Shown here: positions 34,734 through 43,490 of the stretch, piece by piece | Position numbering within the stretch: the stretch's first letter is position 1 | Layout: each line of letters starts with the position of its first letter | Source: JAZLEZ01 sp045615505 | Lineage (GTDB): Bacteria > Spirochaetota > Spirochaetia > Sphaerochaetales > Sphaerochaetaceae | Assembly: GCA_045615505.1 (NCBI GenBank) | Contig: JAZLEZ010000008.1 | Coordinates: 1 to 64,000 of the forward strand | Reading direction: 5' to 3' | DNA length: 64,000 bases | The notes under the pieces: model-generated | Database searches by the model: none | The model's input: only the letters and a program-made list of their open reading frames with translations | Told to the model about the DNA's origin: nothing | Program-made: the position numbers and the translations under genes

Positions 34734-35909
34734 TTAATTTTGCAAAGCAGGACTGTTTAGGTCAATAAGTTTAAGAGTATTGGTATGAGCAAATTCAATT
34801 ACGGAACTGTCGAAACCGAAGATATGACCGTAGTCTTCCAGATATGAAGTAAAACTGCTGATTTCGGACTCCCTGATTATCATTGCAACAAGACCTCCGA
34901 GCCCGTTGAAAATCATACAGGACCCCAGACACGCAGAAAGACCTGAAGACCGTTTTATCAACCAGTCGATTTCCGGACAAGTAAGTTCCAGTTCGTCTTT
35001 AATGCTTTTCTCAATTCTGGAAAAAAGCTTCCCGAAAGATACAAAATCTCCGGTTTTGATTACTTTTTCCGCAGAAGAGGCTATACGGAATTCATTTATC
35101 AGATACTGACAGTGTTTTCTATCTTCTTCATTGATACCGTCCGTTTCCTCTTTTATTTTCAACCCGTTGAAATCACTCATACTTATTCTGTTGAAAAACA
35201 TCCTGTATTTCTCGGCAGCCTGCTTCAGAGATTCTTTCGTATAGGCAAGCTCTTCCTTCATAGCCGAAGATGCAATGTTTCCGTCAACAAGAAGGAGCTT
35301 GTATTCAGATTTTTTGAAAGGATTGGGAAGAAGTGAAAAAGTCTGTCCTTCCAAATTAACCAAAACAAACTTGTCTTTTTCTGCTTGAATAATTGTTTTG
35401 ATATCAAGAACCGGCGGTAATTCCGAACAGAATGATGTAAATACTTTGCAACAGGCCGCTGTCATTTCTTCTTTGCTCATTTTAAGTTTGAACAAATTGT
35501 TCAGCCCGAAAATCAAACCGGCTGTAAGTGCAGAATCCACGGAAACACTGTCGCACTCCAGAAGATTGCCGTCCATGGTAATGGTCAGTCCGCAGAAACT
35601 TGTCAAAGCACCGTTTATTCCGGCTACAGCACCTTTGATATAATTGAACCATTTTTCTTCTTTTTTGTATTTAGCCGAAGCTATCTGGTATTTTTTATGC
35701 TCCCCCGAAACACAGTTTGAAGCCACTACCTGCCCATCCGATCTGAGGGAAATTGCAATGTATAATGTCCTTTCACCGCAAGAACAAAGAGAAACACCAT
35801 TGTATAATTCCGCAAAAGCCCCGAGGAATTTATTGACCGACGGAACAGATACAATCACCTGCGGTTTCAATCCGCCGGAATCAGTCTTATGAACCCTAAT
35901 TAATTCCAT
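34734..35909 (-). CDS. Divergent galactokinase-like GHMP protein, probable pseudokinase
   Basis: 391 aa. Overall layout is that of galactokinase: an N-terminal PSVNKFLGAFAELYNG where the family has PGRVNLIGEHTDYNGG, a central DSVSVDSALTAGL where the phosphate-binding GLSSSAA motif belongs, and a C-terminal GLGGLVAMI in place of GAGFGGC. All three motifs have lost key residues (the Glu-His of GEHTD, the Ser run and the glycines), so ATP binding and galactose phosphorylation are doubtful. The frame is intact and lies in an operon with surE-nifS-nifU, so it is not plainly dead. Start at ATG 35909; an in-frame TTG lies nine bases earlier. Confidence 0.6.
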   Translation of the reverse strand: MELIRVHKTDSGGLKPQVIVSVPSVNKFLGAFAELYNGVSLCSCGERTLYIAISLRSDGQVVASNCVSGEHKKYQIASAKYKKEEKWFNYIKGAVAGINGALTSFCGLTITMDGNLLECDSVSVDSALTAGLIFGLNNLFKLKMSKEEMTAACCKVFTSFCSELPPVLDIKTIIQAEKDKFVLVNLEGQTFSLLPNPFKKSEYKLLLVDGNIASSAMKEELAYTKESLKQAAEKYRMFFNRISMSDFNGLKIKEETDGINEEDRKHCQYLINEFRIASSAEKVIKTGDFVSFGKLFSRIEKSIKDELELTCPEIDWLIKRSSGLSACLGSCMIFNGLGGLVAMIIRESEISSFTSYLEDYGHIFGFDSSVIEFAHTNTLKLIDLNSPALQN

Positions 35910-35948
35910 ACATAACAATTATAAAGTTCGGAATTTAATAAAGCAAAT

Positions 35949-35976
35949 AAAAAAGGCCCCGTACAATCGGGACCTT
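35949..35976 (-). terminator. Terminator of rho-rpmE
   Basis: Minus strand AAGGTCCCG / CGGGGCCTT (one G-U) with a six-base loop, followed by TTTTATT. Confidence 0.85.
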
Positions 35977-35996
35977 CATTTCCTTTGAAAAAGAAA

Positions 35997-36206
35997 TTAC
36001 TTGCTTGTTTCTCTTCCGTAACGCTTGTTGAAACGATCAACACGACCTGTTGAGTCAACAAGTTTCTGTGTTCCTGTAAAGAAAGGATGACAAGCAGAAC
36101 AGATTTCTACCTGAAGATTCTTTGAAGTTGACTTTGTCTTAATGACATTTCCACAAGAACAGCGGATTTCCTGAAGCTCGTAATTCGGATGAATACCTTT
36201 TTTCAT
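35997..36206 (-). CDS. rpmE: 50S ribosomal protein L31, zinc form
   Basis: 69 aa. The zinc ligands are the CSCG near residue 16 and CSACH near residue 36, so this is the cysteine-containing C+ form; [11 protein letters not shown] closes the protein. It follows rho by 66 bases, which contain a stable hairpin (36220-36242) just before the ribosome site ACGGAG. Confidence 0.95.
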   Translation of the reverse strand: MKKGIHPNYELQEIRCSCGNVIKTKSTSKNLQVEICSACHPFFTGTQKLVDSTGRVDRFNKRYGRETSK

Positions 36207-36219
36207 CTTTTTCTCCGTT

Positions 36220-36242
36220 TCTGCCGGATTATGTTCGGCAGA
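36220..36242 (-). promoter_or_regulatory. Hairpin in the rpmE leader
   Basis: Minus strand TCTGCCG / CGGCAGA with a nine-base loop ends a few bases before the rpmE ribosome site. No T tract follows. It could be a ribosomal-protein control site or an mRNA end stabiliser; function not shown. Confidence 0.4.
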
Positions 36243-36272
36243 GAATAAAATAATAAATGCGCCGTCTCCGTT

Positions 36273-38009
36273 TTAGACTACAGGAATGGTCCCCGTATTC
36301 ATCGAACGCAAGAACGCTTCATTATTCTTTGTTTTGCGCATTTTGTCAACCAACAATCGCGTAATATCGTAATCTTCCATGCCATTCAGGACCGTATTGC
36401 GTAAAATCCATATTCTGTTTGCTTCTTCCTGCTCTAGCAGAAGGTCTTCTCTTCTGGTTCCGCTCTTCTTGACATTGATTGCCGGAAACAGCCTTCGCTC
36501 TGCCATCATTCTGTCCAGAACGATTTCACTGTTTCCGGTACCCTTGAATTCTTCAAAAATCACTTCATCCATTCTTGAACCTGTCTCAATCAAAGCTGAG
36601 GCAATAATTGTCAGAGAACCGCCGTTTTCAATGTTTCTTGCAGCACCGAAAAATCTTTTAGGTCTGTGAAGTGCATTGGAATCGACACCCCCGGACAGAA
36701 TTTTTCCGGAAGCTGGAACCGTCTGGTTGTAAGCACGGGCCAAACGTGTAATTGAATCAAGGAGAATTACAACATCTTTTTTATGCTCGACAAGACGCTT
36801 TGCTTTTTCTATAACCATTTCCGCAACATTGACATGGCGATTTGCCTGCTCATCAAAAGTGGAAGCAATTACTTCTCCTTTGACATTCCTTCTCATATCC
36901 GTTACTTCTTCAGGTCTTTCGTCAACAAGCAGAACAATCAGATGAATCTCCGGATGGTTTGCAGTAATTGAATTCGCAATCTGCTGAAGCAGAATAGTTT
37001 TACCTGTTCTCGGAGGTGCAGTAATCAGAGCACGCTGACCTTTCCCGATAGGACAGAAAAGATTAATTACTCTCATCGAAACATCGTCATCAGTTCTTTC
37101 TGTTTCAAGATTGATTCTCGAATCCGGATAAAGCGGAATCAAAGAATCGAAAGGGGCTCTGGTTTTGGCTACTATCGGAGCATCTCCGTTGACAAATGCT
37201 ATTCTGTTTATGGCAAAGAATCTTTCATTTTCCTTTGGATTTCTTATAATTCCTTCAATTGTATCTCCTGTCTTGAGATTCAGGAATTTAATAATACCGG
37301 CTGAAACATATACATCTTCAGGTCCGGACAAATAGCTGTTGATTGATGAACGCAGAAAACCGTAACCTTCTGGCAGAACTTCCAATGTGCCTAAAGCATA
37401 AATCACACCGCCGCCGGCACTATGCGTTTTCAGAATTTCCGCAACGACTTCCTGTTTCTTGTACTCGGAAAAATCATCCTCGGTTTTTTCTGTCATTTCA
37501 GCAAGTTTCAGTTTGAGATTATGGACAGGCATCACCGAAAGGTCATTTACAAGCAGCCTGCCTTCAAGATGACCTTTATACTCTTCTTCCGGAATAGCAA
37601 GATCGTCCATTGTAAGAGGTTGTTTTTTCTGATTCGGATTATTCTTGCGATCCCTGCCTTTTCTCTGATTCAGGTTTTCGGTTTTTTCTTCCTCAACAGT
37701 CTTTTCCGCAACTTGCTCTTCCGCCTTGGGTTCAGATTCCTGTTGGGGTTTCGGTGCAGGCTCGGTTTTTTTATGGTGTCTGGTTTTCTTCTCTTCAACC
37801 AAAACCTGAGTATCCGGCTCTGAAACTGATTCAGGAGTTGCTTCTGTTCCTGTAACAATTTCTGTTACATTCTCAACCGGCAATTCTTTTTCAGATTGTT
37901 CTTTTGCAGAATTTTCTATCACATTTTTTTCTGCAACAACTTTGACTTTGCGCCTAAGCACAATTTTCTTTTTTACAGGCTTTTTTTCAGCCACATTTTC
38001 ATTTTCCAT
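36273..38009 (-). CDS. rho: Transcription termination factor Rho with long charged insert
   Basis: Hexameric RNA helicase that ends transcription. About 150 N-terminal residues are low-complexity Lys/Glu/Pro/Asn-rich ([22 protein letters not shown]), then the Rho N-terminal and cold-shock RNA-binding domain ([22 protein letters not shown]), Walker [13 protein letters not shown], Walker [17 protein letters not shown] and the Q/R loops. 578 aa against about 420 in E. coli. Start chosen at ATG 38009; a TTG 18 bases earlier is in frame. Confidence 0.96.
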   Translation of the reverse strand: MENENVAEKKPVKKKIVLRRKVKVVAEKNVIENSAKEQSEKELPVENVTEIVTGTEATPESVSEPDTQVLVEEKKTRHHKKTEPAPKPQQESEPKAEEQVAEKTVEEEKTENLNQRKGRDRKNNPNQKKQPLTMDDLAIPEEEYKGHLEGRLLVNDLSVMPVHNLKLKLAEMTEKTEDDFSEYKKQEVVAEILKTHSAGGGVIYALGTLEVLPEGYGFLRSSINSYLSGPEDVYVSAGIIKFLNLKTGDTIEGIIRNPKENERFFAINRIAFVNGDAPIVAKTRAPFDSLIPLYPDSRINLETERTDDDVSMRVINLFCPIGKGQRALITAPPRTGKTILLQQIANSITANHPEIHLIVLLVDERPEEVTDMRRNVKGEVIASTFDEQANRHVNVAEMVIEKAKRLVEHKKDVVILLDSITRLARAYNQTVPASGKILSGGVDSNALHRPKRFFGAARNIENGGSLTIIASALIETGSRMDEVIFEEFKGTGNSEIVLDRMMAERRLFPAINVKKSGTRREDLLLEQEEANRIWILRNTVLNGMEDYDITRLLVDKMRKTKNNEAFLRSMNTGTIPVV

Positions 38010-38064
38010 CAATACCCCGGAACACAATAAGAATGTGTTGGATTAAAAATCAAGAATTACTAGG

Positions 38065-38085
38065 AAAAACACCGATGAATATCGG
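38065..38085 (-). terminator. Short terminator after cinA
   Basis: Minus strand CCGAT ATTC ATCGG then TGTTTTT. A five-base stem is short but the T run is clear; it separates cinA from rho. Confidence 0.55.
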
Positions 38086-38091
38086 ACAAAA

Positions 38092-39366
38092 TCAAATATA
38101 TAACCAGTGGCTTATGATGTCAATAATCTTGCAGCCTTCAAGATACAATCTGGTCAGAATCAAAGATGCAACAAGAAATCGTCTTCGTGCCGCTTCACGA
38201 CTGTGCCAGAATGTTTTAATCATAACAGCCTGAGCGTTTTTGTTTTTTGATGCAAAACCGATACAGACTGTTCCCAAACCCTTGCCGTTTTCTTCTCCGG
38301 AAGGACCGGCTATTCCTGTTATTGAAACTGCAACATCCGTTCCGGATAATTTCTGCATTCCAGAAGCCATCTGAAGTGCACATTCTTCAGTAACCGTTCC
38401 GTTTGTTTCAATCTCTTTTTCATCTACTTTCAGGATGCGGATTTTAGCCTCTCTACTGTAAGAAGCCACTCCTCCCCAGAACCAGTCGGAAGCCCCGGCT
38501 TTATCTGTCAGAGTCTTTGAAAGAAAACCGCTTGTAGCACTTTCCGCACAGCTTATGGTAAGATTGTTTTGAGCAAGGTAATCCGTAAGAAGTTCAACAG
38601 CTTCAACATTACCGTCTTCTATCAGACCCTCTCCTGTAATTTTTCTCAATCTTGCTATGAAAGCCTGTCTCTCACCTTCGTCATTTCCGTTAATATACAA
38701 ACTGATTCTGAAAGTCTGGAATCTTGTACCCCATTCAATTCTGCCCCTTAAATTCAGTTCGTCGGCAACCTGACTGCACAACTCTTCAAGTTTTGCTTCG
38801 GCAATAAGGAATACAGAATACTCATCTCTTTCCTTTGCGTGATGATAACCTATTAGGTCTGAAAGCATGGGCTGAACATAATTGAAAAACATAGGCTGCA
38901 TCTCTGCTGGTGGACCCGGCATTGCAGCAATAAAAACAGTTCTTCCGTCCTTCAGAATACTGCCCTTGAACCCGGGAGCTGTTCCCTTGGGATTCGGAAT
39001 AATATCAAAACCATGGGGAATCATAGTTTGCTGTTCATTTGCACCATATATTCTTTCGCCGACTCTTGCATATAGGGTATCCCATGCTTCCTTGTTTTTT
39101 TCAAGTTTCATTCCTGCAAGGGAAGCTATGATTTTTCTTGTCATGTCATCACTTGTAGGTCCCAAACCTCCGGTAATCAAAAGAACATCACTGTCCGTGA
39201 CTCCGAGAGCAAGACTCTTTTCAATTGTTCCGTCATCCGGAACAAGTACGGAGCGTTTTACGGTATAACCGAGTTTTGTTAATTCTGCTGTCAGAAGCGG
39301 AGTATGTTTATCTGTAATAATTCCTCGAGTCAACTCCGTTCCGATGATATAAAGTGAAACATTCAT
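38092..39366 (-). CDS. cinA: CinA family protein (MocF-like domain plus NMN deamidase domain)
   Basis: 424 aa. The N-terminal half is the COG1058/MoCF-like domain (IIGTELTRGIITDKH, LITGGLGPTSDDMT, AMPGPPAEM), linked to ADP-ribose or NMN metabolism; the C-terminal half is the PncC domain (CAESATSGFLSKTLT, ASYSREAK, ITGIAGPSG) that deamidates nicotinamide mononucleotide in NAD recycling. Its ATG overlaps the lnt stop by four bases. Confidence 0.93.
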   Translation of the reverse strand: MNVSLYIIGTELTRGIITDKHTPLLTAELTKLGYTVKRSVLVPDDGTIEKSLALGVTDSDVLLITGGLGPTSDDMTRKIIASLAGMKLEKNKEAWDTLYARVGERIYGANEQQTMIPHGFDIIPNPKGTAPGFKGSILKDGRTVFIAAMPGPPAEMQPMFFNYVQPMLSDLIGYHHAKERDEYSVFLIAEAKLEELCSQVADELNLRGRIEWGTRFQTFRISLYINGNDEGERQAFIARLRKITGEGLIEDGNVEAVELLTDYLAQNNLTISCAESATSGFLSKTLTDKAGASDWFWGGVASYSREAKIRILKVDEKEIETNGTVTEECALQMASGMQKLSGTDVAVSITGIAGPSGEENGKGLGTVCIGFASKNKNAQAVMIKTFWHSREAARRRFLVASLILTRLYLEGCKIIDIISHWLYI

Positions 39367-41102
39367 TCTTTTTTCCTTATTTTTTCCCTGATTTTTAGAA
39401 CAATTCCCAAAGCAAGCAAAGCATACGAAGAAAAGACAAAACCTTTCGCAATCAAGTCTGCATAGCGGGTATAAAGAGTCATATCATGAGAAGATCCGGA
39501 ATAAACAGGCACTTCCCAGATTTTCCATCCCGCTTTGAAAGGTTCCATTTCATCTGTAATAGTCCCGTCCGGAAGAATCAGACAAGTGATTCCGCTGTTA
39601 GTACTGCGAAGCATGGTTTTACGGTTTTCAATACTTCTGAAGACTGCCATATAAGCATGCTGCTTTTCTGAAACAACAGAACCCGACCACGAATCATTAG
39701 TCATGTTTATAAACAGATCCGCACCCTCATTCGCAAAACCGGCACATAGATAACCGAAAATATCCTCAAAGCAGATCGGAGTAGAAAAAGAAATTCCGTT
39801 GGAAGTATGGAAAACTTTGGACTCGGTTCCCTTCTCCCACCAGTTATAGTCATTTGCGAGAAGAAGATTGTACAGCCAAGGCATTTGTTTTTCATAAGGA
39901 AAATGTTCCGTAAACGGAACAAGATGCTGTTTAAGATAGGAATCCATAATAGAACCTTCATCAAAAAGAATTACCGAGTTATAGTCCAGTTTGTTCCACT
40001 CGCCGTTTTCATCATACGGAGGAAGTGAAGCATCTTTTATGACACCGCTCGGATTTCCTGTCAGAAGAGGAATTCCCAATGTATTTCCGAAATTCACAAA
40101 ATCATTTACCAGAACTTGAGTGGATCTCAGATAATCATACTGCGAACCTTTTTCATTACCGGTATAAGGATATGATGTGTACCACGAAACAGAAGGAACA
40201 AATGCAGTTTCAGACCATACAATCAAATCCGGATTCTCCTGTTTAGCCTCAAGACTCATTTTTCTGAGACTGTTGAAATTTTTCCTGTATGTATTGTAAC
40301 CGCCCTTCCATGAATCTGCATTATGCTGAACCGTTGCTACCCTGAAAGAAGTGTCAGGCTCCGTTTTATGCCAATGAGTATATGCAGTCACTCCGTAAAT
40401 AATCTGGAATACTACAAAAATCGCCCATAATCCCAGAATAACTCTGTTGTTCCTTATTTCATTCAAAATACCTTCAGATTTTTTGCCCCTTGTCTTGCTG
40501 AATCTGTCACAAAGCCAACTTCCTAAAAATGCTTGGGGAAGTACAATAATGAAGTTCAATAACCAGATACCGGAGAAATCTGCAATCTGAATAAGAATTT
40601 TGTATCTGTACAATGCATAGGCAATTGTACCGTACGGATAACCTGCAAACCAAGACTGTGCAAGGTAAGTATAGGCAACCCAAATACAAGCCTGAACGGC
40701 ATAGGAAACTCTTCGTGAAAACATACTGTCCGCAGCTTTCAAACATACAAACAGTGCAATCATTTCAGTTCCCTTTATTACCTGAACAAGTACATTTGCC
40801 AACGGATGGAAAGCAGCCAGCCAGTAATTGAAAATCCAGTAGTACATATAGCCGAAGAAAAAGCCATAGAACCACACCGTTTTATATGTTGAGTTTCTGA
40901 TTACCGAGAAAAGAGGTATCAGCGCAAAAAAAGCAAAGATACCCCACCCGCATTCGCTGATAAAGCTGGGAAACGAAAGAGACAGGAAGAAAGCAGACAA
41001 TAATAACAGAACAACCTCAGAGCCTATAGCTTTGAGGTTGCGTCTATGCAGAACTTTTGTCTGCTGTTTATTGATATCTTCAAAAATAACTCTGAGTTTC
41101 AA
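39363..41102 (-). CDS. lnt: Apolipoprotein N-acyltransferase
   Basis: Adds the third acyl chain to lipoproteins in the inner membrane. Several membrane helices (residues 28-250) precede the nitrilase-type domain with Glu in IVWSETAFVP, Lys in YLKQHLVPFTE and the active Cys in TPICFEDIF; a last helix is near the C-terminus. 579 aa. No ATG fits the N-terminus: the only early start is TTG at 41102, placed next to the hup stop and behind GGGAT, so translation may depend on coupling. It suits the many lipoproteins in this genome. Confidence 0.92.
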   Translation of the reverse strand: MKLRVIFEDINKQQTKVLHRRNLKAIGSEVVLLLLSAFFLSLSFPSFISECGWGIFAFFALIPLFSVIRNSTYKTVWFYGFFFGYMYYWIFNYWLAAFHPLANVLVQVIKGTEMIALFVCLKAADSMFSRRVSYAVQACIWVAYTYLAQSWFAGYPYGTIAYALYRYKILIQIADFSGIWLLNFIIVLPQAFLGSWLCDRFSKTRGKKSEGILNEIRNNRVILGLWAIFVVFQIIYGVTAYTHWHKTEPDTSFRVATVQHNADSWKGGYNTYRKNFNSLRKMSLEAKQENPDLIVWSETAFVPSVSWYTSYPYTGNEKGSQYDYLRSTQVLVNDFVNFGNTLGIPLLTGNPSGVIKDASLPPYDENGEWNKLDYNSVILFDEGSIMDSYLKQHLVPFTEHFPYEKQMPWLYNLLLANDYNWWEKGTESKVFHTSNGISFSTPICFEDIFGYLCAGFANEGADLFINMTNDSWSGSVVSEKQHAYMAVFRSIENRKTMLRSTNSGITCLILPDGTITDEMEPFKAGWKIWEVPVYSGSSHDMTLYTRYADLIAKGFVFSSYALLALGIVLKIREKIRKKE

Positions 41103-41405
41103 TTACTTATCCCAGACCATTTCCTTGAGTTTTTTACCGGGACGGAAAACTGCAACTCCATGTGTCTTGACATTTACTATTTCACCGGTTTTTGGATTGC
41201 GAGCTCTCTGCTTACCCTTGCGGACTCTTGTTTCGAATGTTCCGAATCCTCTGAGCTCAATTATCTGACCTTTCTTCATTCCGGCCTTAATTTCTTCAAA
41301 AAGAAGATCTATTACTTCATGAATATCCGTTCTGTTAAGATTAATCCTATCATGAAGTCTTTCAATTAATTCGGCTTTGGTCAGCTTATCTTTTGTCATA
41401 TCCAA
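41103..41405 (-). CDS. hup: HU/IHF family DNA-binding protein
   Basis: 100 aa nucleoid protein. MTKDKLTKAELIERL opens the helical dimer part; the DNA-gripping arm reads GFGTFETRVRKGKQRARNPKTG, with the Arg-Asn-Pro tip that inserts in the minor groove. It could be HU or an IHF-like paralogue; sequence alone does not settle this. Between rpsT (8 bases upstream) and lnt (immediately downstream). Confidence 0.93.
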   Translation of the reverse strand: MDMTKDKLTKAELIERLHDRINLNRTDIHEVIDLLFEEIKAGMKKGQIIELRGFGTFETRVRKGKQRARNPKTGEIVNVKTHGVAVFRPGKKLKEMVWDK

Positions 41406-41413
41406 GCTCCTTA

Positions 41414-41671
41414 TTAAGCCATCTTATTGAATTTTGTTGCAATTCTTGACTTCTTTCTGTCAGCTGTATTGCGGTGGATAATTCCCTTGCTTGCTGCAGA
41501 ATCGAGCAGTTTTACGCTGAGTTTCATAGCTGTTTCTGCAGCTGCCTTATCATTTGCAGCTACTGCAGTATCAAAACCTTTGATTGCAGTACGGAATGTA
41601 CTCTTTGTTTCGCGATTTCTGAGTCTGCTTTCTGCGCTCTGGCGTACTCTCTTCTTTGCGGACTTCTTCAT
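41414..41671 (-). CDS. rpsT: 30S ribosomal protein S20
   Basis: 85 aa, all-helical, Lys/Ala-rich: MKKSAKKRVRQSAESRLRN, then TFRTAIKGFDTAV and the conserved ASKGIIHRNTADRKKSRIA. GGAGG precedes the ATG. First gene of rpsT-hup-lnt-cinA; promoter candidate at 41701-41728. Confidence 0.95.
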   Translation of the reverse strand: MKKSAKKRVRQSAESRLRNRETKSTFRTAIKGFDTAVAANDKAAAETAMKLSVKLLDSAASKGIIHRNTADRKKSRIATKFNKMA

Positions 41672-41700
41672 TTATGCCTCCGATATATCTCAAGAACGAT

Positions 41701-41728
41701 ATAATAGTATAAAGTAACTCGCCGTAAA
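41701..41728 (-). promoter_or_regulatory. Probable promoter of rpsT-hup-lnt-cinA
   Basis: Minus strand TTTACG, 16 bases, TATTAT, 30 bases before the rpsT ATG. The -35 box overlaps the T tract of the preceding terminator. Confidence 0.45.
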
Positions 41729-41759
41729 AAAGGCGACGTCTGAAACCTTATCACAGACG
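41725..41759 (-). terminator. Terminator-like hairpin after ricT
   Basis: Minus strand CGTCTG / CAGACG with an 11-base loop, five bases, then six T. The following bases can form a second hairpin (TCGCC / GGCGA) around the T run. Confidence 0.5.
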
Positions 41760-41787
41760 ATAAAACTGGTCAATACAAGATTTTATC

Positions 41788-42873
41788 TCAATTTAACAAA
41801 AACTCTTCGACAAATTTTCTGCTGACTTCCCACCTCTGATTTTTCTCGGAAAACCAGACTTCTGTTCTGGGAACAGTAAGCTCTCCGCCTTCCGGACCCG
41901 TAAGAGAAATTTTTTTTGTCAGGATGTTCATTTCACGGACATAATAGTATTCCGTTCCTATTTTAAGCTTTGTTCCTTCCGGCGGATAAGACGCCTTTTC
42001 CTCCACATAAAAGTCATACTCATAACCGAGACAACATAACAGCCTGCCGCAAGGTCCTGAAATTTTCATTGAGTTCAATGAAAGATTCTGTTCCTTTGCC
42101 ATTTTTATCGTAACCGGATTGAGCTTATCGGATACACAGTGACAGCAGAAATCTCTTCCGCATACAGCAAGACCTCCCAGAACTCTGGCTTCATCTCTTA
42201 CACCTATCTGTCTCAGCTCTATTCTCATCTTGAAAACCGAAACAAGATCTTTTACAAGTTCCCTGAAGTCAACTCTGTCTTCAGCCGTAAAGAAAAACAA
42301 CACTTTGGGTTCACAGAGGAGAAAATGGGCAGCTACGAGCTTCATATCAAGTTTGTGCTTCTGAATTTTTTCTTTACAGATATCGATTGCATTCTTTTCT
42401 TCTTTGAGATTGTTCTGATAGCGTTGAATCTCTTCCGGTGTTGCCATATGGCTTATCCAGTCAACATCACCGTCAACTTCCACAAGTTCAACTTCAGGTT
42501 CGGCACTGTCCCAACATTCAGAATCATCATATTCAGAATCTTCTATCGGAAGTTTCCCTTTGTATTGTTCAAATTCAAACTCGGGCATTTCTCCCATTGC
42601 CACAAGCTCAGTATCCTCAAATTCCTGATTCGGATGTCCGAAGTGACATGCTCCGCAAACACATTTTCTGCCGCTTTTATAATTATTCTGTCCGAGTTCT
42701 GCCGCATTACCTACAACAATCCCCATATCCAGACCGTATTTTGAGGGGAATACAACATGTGTTCCGCTGTAATACTTGCTGTCACTGGCACAAACTGTCA
42801 AATCATTGTTACCGGGAGTCTTGACCAAATAAATGTATGCCTTCTGTGTTTCAATCTTTTCTGATTTTTCCAT
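41788..42873 (-). CDS. ricT: RicT/YaaT (PSP1 domain) protein
   Basis: 361 aa PSP1-domain protein; in Bacillus RicT acts with RicA and RicF on mRNA maturation and phosphorelay. The core has LGGLAVCGRDFCCHC (about residue 232) and ISGPCGRLLCCLGYEYDFY (about 274), the cysteine-rich region tied to Fe-S binding in the family. An insert of about 90 residues near the N-terminus carries CVCGACHFGHP plus a long acidic stretch, absent from Firmicutes proteins as I know them. AGGAAG precedes the ATG. RicA and RicF are not in the window. Confidence 0.88.
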   Translation of the reverse strand: MEKSEKIETQKAYIYLVKTPGNNDLTVCASDSKYYSGTHVVFPSKYGLDMGIVVGNAAELGQNNYKSGRKCVCGACHFGHPNQEFEDTELVAMGEMPEFEFEQYKGKLPIEDSEYDDSECWDSAEPEVELVEVDGDVDWISHMATPEEIQRYQNNLKEEKNAIDICKEKIQKHKLDMKLVAAHFLLCEPKVLFFFTAEDRVDFRELVKDLVSVFKMRIELRQIGVRDEARVLGGLAVCGRDFCCHCVSDKLNPVTIKMAKEQNLSLNSMKISGPCGRLLCCLGYEYDFYVEEKASYPPEGTKLKIGTEYYYVREMNILTKKISLTGPEGGELTVPRTEVWFSEKNQRWEVSRKFVEEFLLN

Positions 42874-42934
42874 AATCTTCCTACATTTCTATTATTCACA
42901 AAATGAATGGTATTTTTCAAGTTTTGATTGAAGT

Positions 42935-43007
42935 GCAACTTGCAAAACTCCTTTTTAATTCTCAGGCGTTCTTTGATTTATTAAAGTTCGTCTTGCAAGT
43001 TGCTCTG
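42935..43007. repeat. Dispersed inverted-repeat element, copy B (complete)
   Basis: GCAACTTGCAA (42935-42945) and TTGCAAGTTGC (42993-43003) are exact inverted complements; inner CTTTTTAAT and ATTAAAG also pair. The first 42 bases equal copy A. It sits between the rplQ terminator and ricT and is the fullest copy. It has no reading frame of its own. Confidence 0.85.
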
Positions 43008-43012
43008 AACAT

Positions 43013-43039
43013 AAAAAAACCGGAGTCCGTAACTCCGGT
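43013..43039 (-). terminator. Terminator of the alpha operon
   Basis: Minus strand ACCGGAGT TACGG ACTCCGGT, a perfect eight-base stem, followed by seven T. Ends the long rpoB-to-rplQ block. Confidence 0.92.
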
Positions 43040-43079
43040 CATTCCCCCTCCTTTGAAGGGTCTTGTAAAAAAAGACAGC

Positions 43080-43490
43080 TTATTTAGCTTCCTTCTTTTT
43101 TTCTGCCTTGGCAGCTTTCTTTTCAAACTTTTCAGTTTTCTTAGTAAGCTCAAGGATTGCCATTTCGGCAGCATCGTTAAGACGATTTGCTGTCTTGATG
43201 ATGCGTGTGTATCCACCGTTTACCTCTGCATAGAGAGGAGCAATTTCGGTGAACAACTTGTTGACAATTGCTTCATCAAACAGATTTGCAGATGCAATTC
43301 TGCGATTGTGAACACTGTCAACCTTTGCTCTTGTAATGAGCTTCTCTGCTGCACGCTGGACTTCCTTAGCCTTAACATTGGTTGTCTCGATTTTCTCATA
43401 GCGGAACAGGCTTGTTACCATGTTTCTCTTGAGAGCCTTGCGTTCAGCACCCTTTCTGCTCAGAGCGTTGAATCCGATTTTATGCTTCAT
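43080..43490 (-). CDS. rplQ: 50S ribosomal protein L17
   Basis: 136 aa. [20 protein letters not shown] and [18 protein letters not shown] are typical L17; the last 25 residues are a Lys/Ala/Glu tail ([13 protein letters not shown]). The ATG lies inside the rpoA 3' end (11-base overlap). Last gene of the alpha operon, at the edge of the 50S exit tunnel. Confidence 0.95.
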   Translation of the reverse strand: MKHKIGFNALSRKGAERKALKRNMVTSLFRYEKIETTNVKAKEVQRAAEKLITRAKVDSVHNRRIASANLFDEAIVNKLFTEIAPLYAEVNGGYTRIIKTANRLNDAAEMAILELTKKTEKFEKKAAKAEKKKEAK

